A stretch of 11,297 bases of DNA. Source: SAR202 cluster bacterium Io17-Chloro-G7 (GTDB lineage Bacteria > Chloroflexota > Dehalococcoidia > UBA3495). Position 1 is the stretch's first letter. Every line of letters begins with the position of its first letter. This document shows, piece by piece, positions 8,461 through 11,297 of this stretch. The stretch covers positions 1 to 11,297 of the forward strand of contig MUCU01000059.1 of assembly GCA_002817055.1 (NCBI GenBank), read 5' to 3'. The notes beneath the pieces are model-generated. The model saw nothing but the letters and a program-made list of their open reading frames with translations. It was not told where the DNA came from and did not search any database. A program made the position numbers and the translations under genes.

Positions 8461-8494
8461 CAGTCCCCGAAAATCCAGTCCCCGAAAATCCAGT
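8461..8494. repeat. 15-base tandem repeat, 2.3 copies
   Basis: CAGTCCCCGAAAATC occurs twice back to back, followed by CAGT. It lies 60-93 bases upstream of the GTG start of the 192-aa gene, in its presumed leader or promoter region. It could be a slippage product or a paired protein-binding site. Confidence 0.8.
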
Positions 8495-8772
8495 GAATGA
8501 CGGGCCAATGATTCAAGGGCGGTTCTCCACATCGGCGCCTGCTCTTCAAAGGGATACGCGCCAAGGATGGTTAATCGTCAATGGCCTAACTTCACAGAAG
8601 AGTTCTTAGCTGTTGACTATAGCCTTATCTGGAATTACGTAGCAATGCTGGGGACGACCGATTAGGAAGAGTTTCCGCGCCCGACCGATTTTGGGGCGTG
8701 TGGAGATTAAGAATGTAAGTGGAGGCTCGGCCTTCTGGATGAATTGCGGACCGGATAGATTACAGACCCTCA

Positions 8773-8818
8773 CTAAATAAAAGAGCCCCGCGGTTCCTCT
8801 CGGAATGCGGGGCTCTTT
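8773..8818 (-). terminator. Intrinsic terminator of the 469-aa collagen-like gene
   Basis: AAAGAGCCCCGC (8780-8791) pairs perfectly with GCGGGGCTCTTT (8807-8818), a 12-bp stem with a 15-base loop. On the minus strand it is followed by TTTTATTT. It lies 32 bases after the stop codon of the 469-aa gene. Confidence 0.9.
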
Positions 8819-8849
8819 GCCGCTAACTAGATAAATGGCTGAGATTGGG

Positions 8850-10259
8850 TCAGGAACCCCTTCTCATGAAGAAGACTCCGCCAGCACCCAACAGAGAGAT
8901 GATCGCAATTATCAGTGCTACTACAGCGAGGGCGACTCCGCCGTCGTCACCGGCTGCGCCAGCAACACCGGCTGCTCCGGCAGCACCGTCGGCGCCATCG
9001 GAACCGCGGGCGCCTCGCGCTCCATCGGAGCCATCAGCCCCGTCGGAACCGGCAGCGCCATTTCGGCCAGCAGCTCCATTGGCTCCGGCATCTCCCGTGG
9101 CGCCCTTGGAACCGCTTGCGCCACGGGCTCCTCTGTCACCCTTGGGGCCAGGACCGGCCGCACCGGCGGGGTCTACATTGGTGCCACCAACCAAGAGTGT
9201 GCCCTGGGGGGCTATAAGGAACCAATCTCCATATTGCCCATATAAATCTCCAGGGGCAACGTCCTTGAAGTAATAATACAGCGGCCAACCATTGTAGGTT
9301 ACCTGGGTACGGCCATCTTCCCACTCCAGGGTGCCCAGCATGTCAGCGTTCGCGCTGTCGTTAAATTCCGGCTGGTCCATAGCGACTGGGTCTTCACCGG
9401 TCCACAGTGGCGGCCACACCTGCGTGCAGGCTTCCACCGCGCATCGAGCGACCGGCGCTTCCGATCCGCTGCCTTGGGTATCCACCGTGAACAAATACAG
9501 GCTCATTCCCCGGTGGTCAACCAAGTATTGGTTTAGCCCAGACCATGCGGTTGACACAGTTGCCGCAATGGAAGAGGGAATGTTGCCACAGGTGGTGTAG
9601 TTGCCGGGGTTGCCGGCTTCGTGAGAATTTATGGCGTGATTGCCGTCGGTCAAAGAATCCAACGTGGCCGCCACCGTAGTGTTCGATCCGCCGCTGCCGT
9701 CAACGAAGCTGGTCAGCGCTTGGTCTACACCGCCCAGAGAGGCACCGCATTGCCCCAAGTGGATGTGGACCAACTCAGTCTCCAAGGCGCCACTGGAAAT
9801 GGAAAGCACCACGCGCGTGTCTGGCCCTAACTCGGTCAGGATCGCGCTACCCCTCTGACCGGAATCGTTCAGTTCGAGTAGGTCAATAGTTACCACGCGG
9901 CCTGGAACCACAGGCGCGCTGGTTACCGTCAGAACTATTTCATCACCGCCGCCCTGCATCCACGTGGCGGTTTCGGCTACGGATTGGCCGTCGAGCAGGA
10001 ACGAAATTGCTTTTGCGGCATAGGTTGAGTCTTCCTGGTCTATCACCAGGGTAAAACTACCTCCGGCGATTGTTGCCGACGCGACTTCCGCATCGTCTAT
10101 CCAAGCGGTTACTATCGCGCCGTCTTCGGCTGCGACTCCGTCTATGGTTGCGGAACCTACGAACACATGGGGTGGCACCCGTTGGGCGGAAACCACCGAG
10201 GGCAGCGTAAGCACCAAAGCCATGACGGCCAGAATAAGTATTAGCCTCGATTTGGTCAT
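8850..10259 (-). CDS. Secreted collagen-like protein with CHRD-like and YxFxxD domains
   Basis: This 469-aa exported protein is a mosaic. Residues 1-25 are a signal peptide (ends VVSAQ). Residues about 28-114 are a small beta-rich domain (HVFVGSATIDG, LVIDQEDS, WMQGGGDE) shared with the 245-aa neighbour. Residues about 121-235 look like a CHRD-type domain (SAILTEL, HIHLGQCG at 165-172, YTTCGNIP). Residues about 243-355 match the COG4315/PF03640 'secreted repeat' type, with two YxFxxD motifs: Y255/F257/D260 and Y328/Y330/D333, plus TYNGWPLYYYF. Residues 371-439 are 23 unbroken Gly-X-Y triplets, including GPKGDR, a charge arrangement known to stabilise collagen helices. Residues about 441-465 form a membrane helix, followed by RRGS. 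The role is probably a surface stalk presenting binding domains; that is inference. The ATG has AGGAGG four bases upstream. There is no LPxTG motif. It ends at a strong terminator. Confidence 0.93.
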   Translation of the reverse strand: MTKSRLILILAVMALVLTLPSVVSAQRVPPHVFVGSATIDGVAAEDGAIVTAWIDDAEVASATIAGGSFTLVIDQEDSTYAAKAISFLLDGQSVAETATWMQGGGDEIVLTVTSAPVVPGRVVTIDLLELNDSGQRGSAILTELGPDTRVVLSISSGALETELVHIHLGQCGASLGGVDQALTSFVDGSGGSNTTVAATLDSLTDGNHAINSHEAGNPGNYTTCGNIPSSIAATVSTAWSGLNQYLVDHRGMSLYLFTVDTQGSGSEAPVARCAVEACTQVWPPLWTGEDPVAMDQPEFNDSANADMLGTLEWEDGRTQVTYNGWPLYYYFKDVAPGDLYGQYGDWFLIAPQGTLLVGGTNVDPAGAAGPGPKGDRGARGASGSKGATGDAGANGAAGRNGAAGSDGADGSDGARGARGSDGADGAAGAAGVAGAAGDDGGVALAVVALIIAIISLLGAGGVFFMRRGS

Positions 10260-10467
10260 GAGTCCTCCTCTTTTGGATTAGTATTCTAAGAACCTGGATA
10301 ACTTATGTATCTTGTTGTATCGCACCCCGCGTATTAGACCGCGCCCCTTTGGAAGGGTCTAAAGGGTTAATTTTCCGTTGCCTAGCGTAGATACGTTTTA
10401 GCTTTGGAGCTGGATTCAATGGAACCGGAATCAAGAATTTGGATGTTTGAAGATAATTTATTAAAGA

Positions 10468-10501
10468 AGAGCGCTCCGACAATATTGTGCCGGAGCGCTC
10501 T
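10468..10501 (-). terminator. Intrinsic terminator of the 245-aa collagen-like gene
   Basis: AGAGCGCTCCG (10468-10478) pairs perfectly with CGGAGCGCTCT (10491-10501), an 11-bp stem with a 12-base loop. On the minus strand it is followed by TCTTTAATAAATT, a loose T/A tract. It lies 31 bases after the stop codon of the 245-aa gene and separates that gene from the 469-aa gene. Confidence 0.8.
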
Positions 10502-10532
10502 ATCAAAGTCTCAGCAAAGAGGGGAGAAGATA

Positions 10533-11270
10533 TTAGCTCCTCCGGCCCATTGCGACTCCACCTCCGGCTATTACGATAGCTATGATAGCCAGGATTAGAG
10601 CGACAATCCCTAGGGCGCTGCCTCCTCCATCTTCACCTGCTGCGCCAGCCACACCGGCTGCGCCGGCAGGACCTACGGAACCAGTAGCGCCAGCCGAGCC
10701 GACTGCGCCATCGCTACCTGCCGCGCCGTCTTGTCCGTCGGCGCCAGCCGAGCCTCGGGCGCCAGGGGAACCGTCGGCCCCGTCAGCGCCATCTGCGCCT
10801 GCGGCTCCTCGAGCACCTCGAGTGCCTTGCGGTCCCTCGGGGCCTTCCGGTCCTACCGCTCCGCCTTGACCGCTACCCGGTACGACGGTGGCGACCGGCG
10901 CGGGTTCAGGTGTCGCGGTGGCTTGCGCTGGGGCTGCGGAAGTCAGAGTTACCTCGGTCCCTCCGCCTTGCACCCATGCGGTGGTTTCCGCAGCTTCGAC
11001 CCCATCAATGGTGAAGTGGACCATCATGCCTGCGAAAATTTCATCACCTTGGTCTACAACTAATAAGAATTCACCGTTTGCCACCGTGGCAGTCGCGACC
11101 TGGACGTCGTTTACCACGGCTGTGATGACTGTTCCGTCTACTGCGGCTGCGCCGTTGATATTCGAGCCCACGATGGCGTGGGCTGGGACTCTCTGCGCCC
11201 CAACGGTAGCAGGTATGGCGAATATCATCACCAACCCAACCATCAGCGCCAGGATCTTCAGTTTGGTCAT
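10533..11270 (-). CDS. Secreted collagen-like protein with C-terminal membrane anchor
   Basis: This 245-aa protein is a shorter paralogue of the 469-aa one. It has a signal peptide (1-25, ends TVGAQ), then the same beta-rich domain (about 28-110; HAIVGSNINGAAAVDG, LVVDQGDE, WVQGGGTE). A short Ala/Pro/Thr linker (about 112-133) follows, then 26 unbroken Gly-X-Y triplets (137-214) starting GAVGPEGPEGPQGTRGARG and rich in Asp, Ala and Ser. It ends in a hydrophobic helix (about 218-241) and GRRS. It lacks the CHRD and YxFxxD domains. The stalk end (GVAGAAGEDGG) and anchor match the 469-aa protein closely (GVAGAAGDDGG), pointing to gene duplication. Collagen-like stalks of this kind form triple helices in other bacteria; here that is inferred. 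The ATG has AAGAGG eight bases upstream. The promoter lies in, or beyond, the last 27 bases of the window and cannot be judged. Confidence 0.93.
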   Translation of the reverse strand: MTKLKILALMVGLVMIFAIPATVGAQRVPAHAIVGSNINGAAAVDGTVITAVVNDVQVATATVANGEFLLVVDQGDEIFAGMMVHFTIDGVEAAETTAWVQGGGTEVTLTSAAPAQATATPEPAPVATVVPGSGQGGAVGPEGPEGPQGTRGARGAAGADGADGADGSPGARGSAGADGQDGAAGSDGAVGSAGATGSVGPAGAAGVAGAAGEDGGGSALGIVALILAIIAIVIAGGGVAMGRRS

Positions 11271-11297
11271 CTATTTTACCTCTTGCTCTATGATAGC

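Larger units (their letters stand above)
8402..8849. other. Intergenic region upstream of the 192-aa gene
   Basis: No coding sequence is supported in these 448 bases. They hold the terminator of the 469-aa gene (8773-8818), a 15-base tandem repeat (8461-8494), and two copies of CGACCGATT at 8655-8663 and 8682-8690. The promoter of the 192-aa gene must be here, but I found no clear -35/-10 pair on the minus strand. Confidence 0.6.

Noticed and set aside
8461..8494. Possible CRISPR-like repeat
   Set aside because: The copies are directly adjacent without spacers, only 15 bases long, and number just over two.
8655..8690. CGACCGATT repeated twice, 27 bases apart
   Set aside because: A single nine-base direct repeat is not rare by chance, and no promoter or other feature ties it to a function.
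8845..9273. Plus-strand open frame with Ala-Pro-Ser repeats
   Set aside because: It is the complement of the Gly-X-Y repeat codons of the collagen-like gene, which read as x-Ala-Pro on the other strand; the same occurs at 10582-10869.
10303..10506. Possible 67-aa minus-strand gene
   Set aside because: It begins inside the terminator hairpin of the 245-aa gene, has no clear ribosome site and no recognisable features.

Overview
The window looks like a bacterial chromosome segment, most likely from a Chloroflexota lineage such as the Dehalococcoidia/SAR202 group. That placement rests on recall of protein style: PT-rich linkers, small secreted proteins opening with a 'V-G-x-x-x-x-(D)G-x-A' type domain, and a palindrome of the GTCATTCTGA...GAAGAATCT class. 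No 16S rRNA or tRNA gene was seen to confirm it. All genes except one lie on the minus strand.

Left part (48-6526, minus): a polX gene (bacterial family X DNA polymerase with a PHP domain) is followed three bases later by a conserved gene of unknown function. After a 263-bp gap comes valS (valyl-tRNA synthetase), then 38 bp later a gene for an Mrr-type restriction endonuclease. The mrr gene is broken by one extra base at about 398-399. The catalytic half (Asp, Gln-x-Lys) is fully readable in the other frame down to a stop at 48-50.

Middle (6527-7822): a 548-bp intergenic stretch holds a good sigma70-like promoter and a 111-bp nested inverted repeat that looks like a MITE or repeat-palindrome element. 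Next is the only plus-strand gene, a metallo-beta-lactamase-fold protein whose HxHxDH-type metal motif is eroded (N-T-H-P-N-H).

Right part (7823-11270, minus): three genes for exported proteins built on one plan: signal peptide, small N-terminal beta-rich domain, low-complexity or Gly-X-Y stalk, C-terminal hydrophobic helix, short Arg-rich tail. Two are collagen-like (23 and 26 uninterrupted Gly-X-Y triplets) and are clearly paralogues. The larger inserts a CHRD-like domain and a COG4315/PF03640-type YxFxxD domain between the N-terminal domain and the stalk. Each collagen-like gene ends in a strong GC-rich hairpin terminator, so each is probably its own transcription unit. This surface-protein cluster is the most unusual content of the window; the left part is housekeeping plus a decayed defence gene. 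I see no CRISPR array, phage module, transposase gene or rRNA/tRNA gene.
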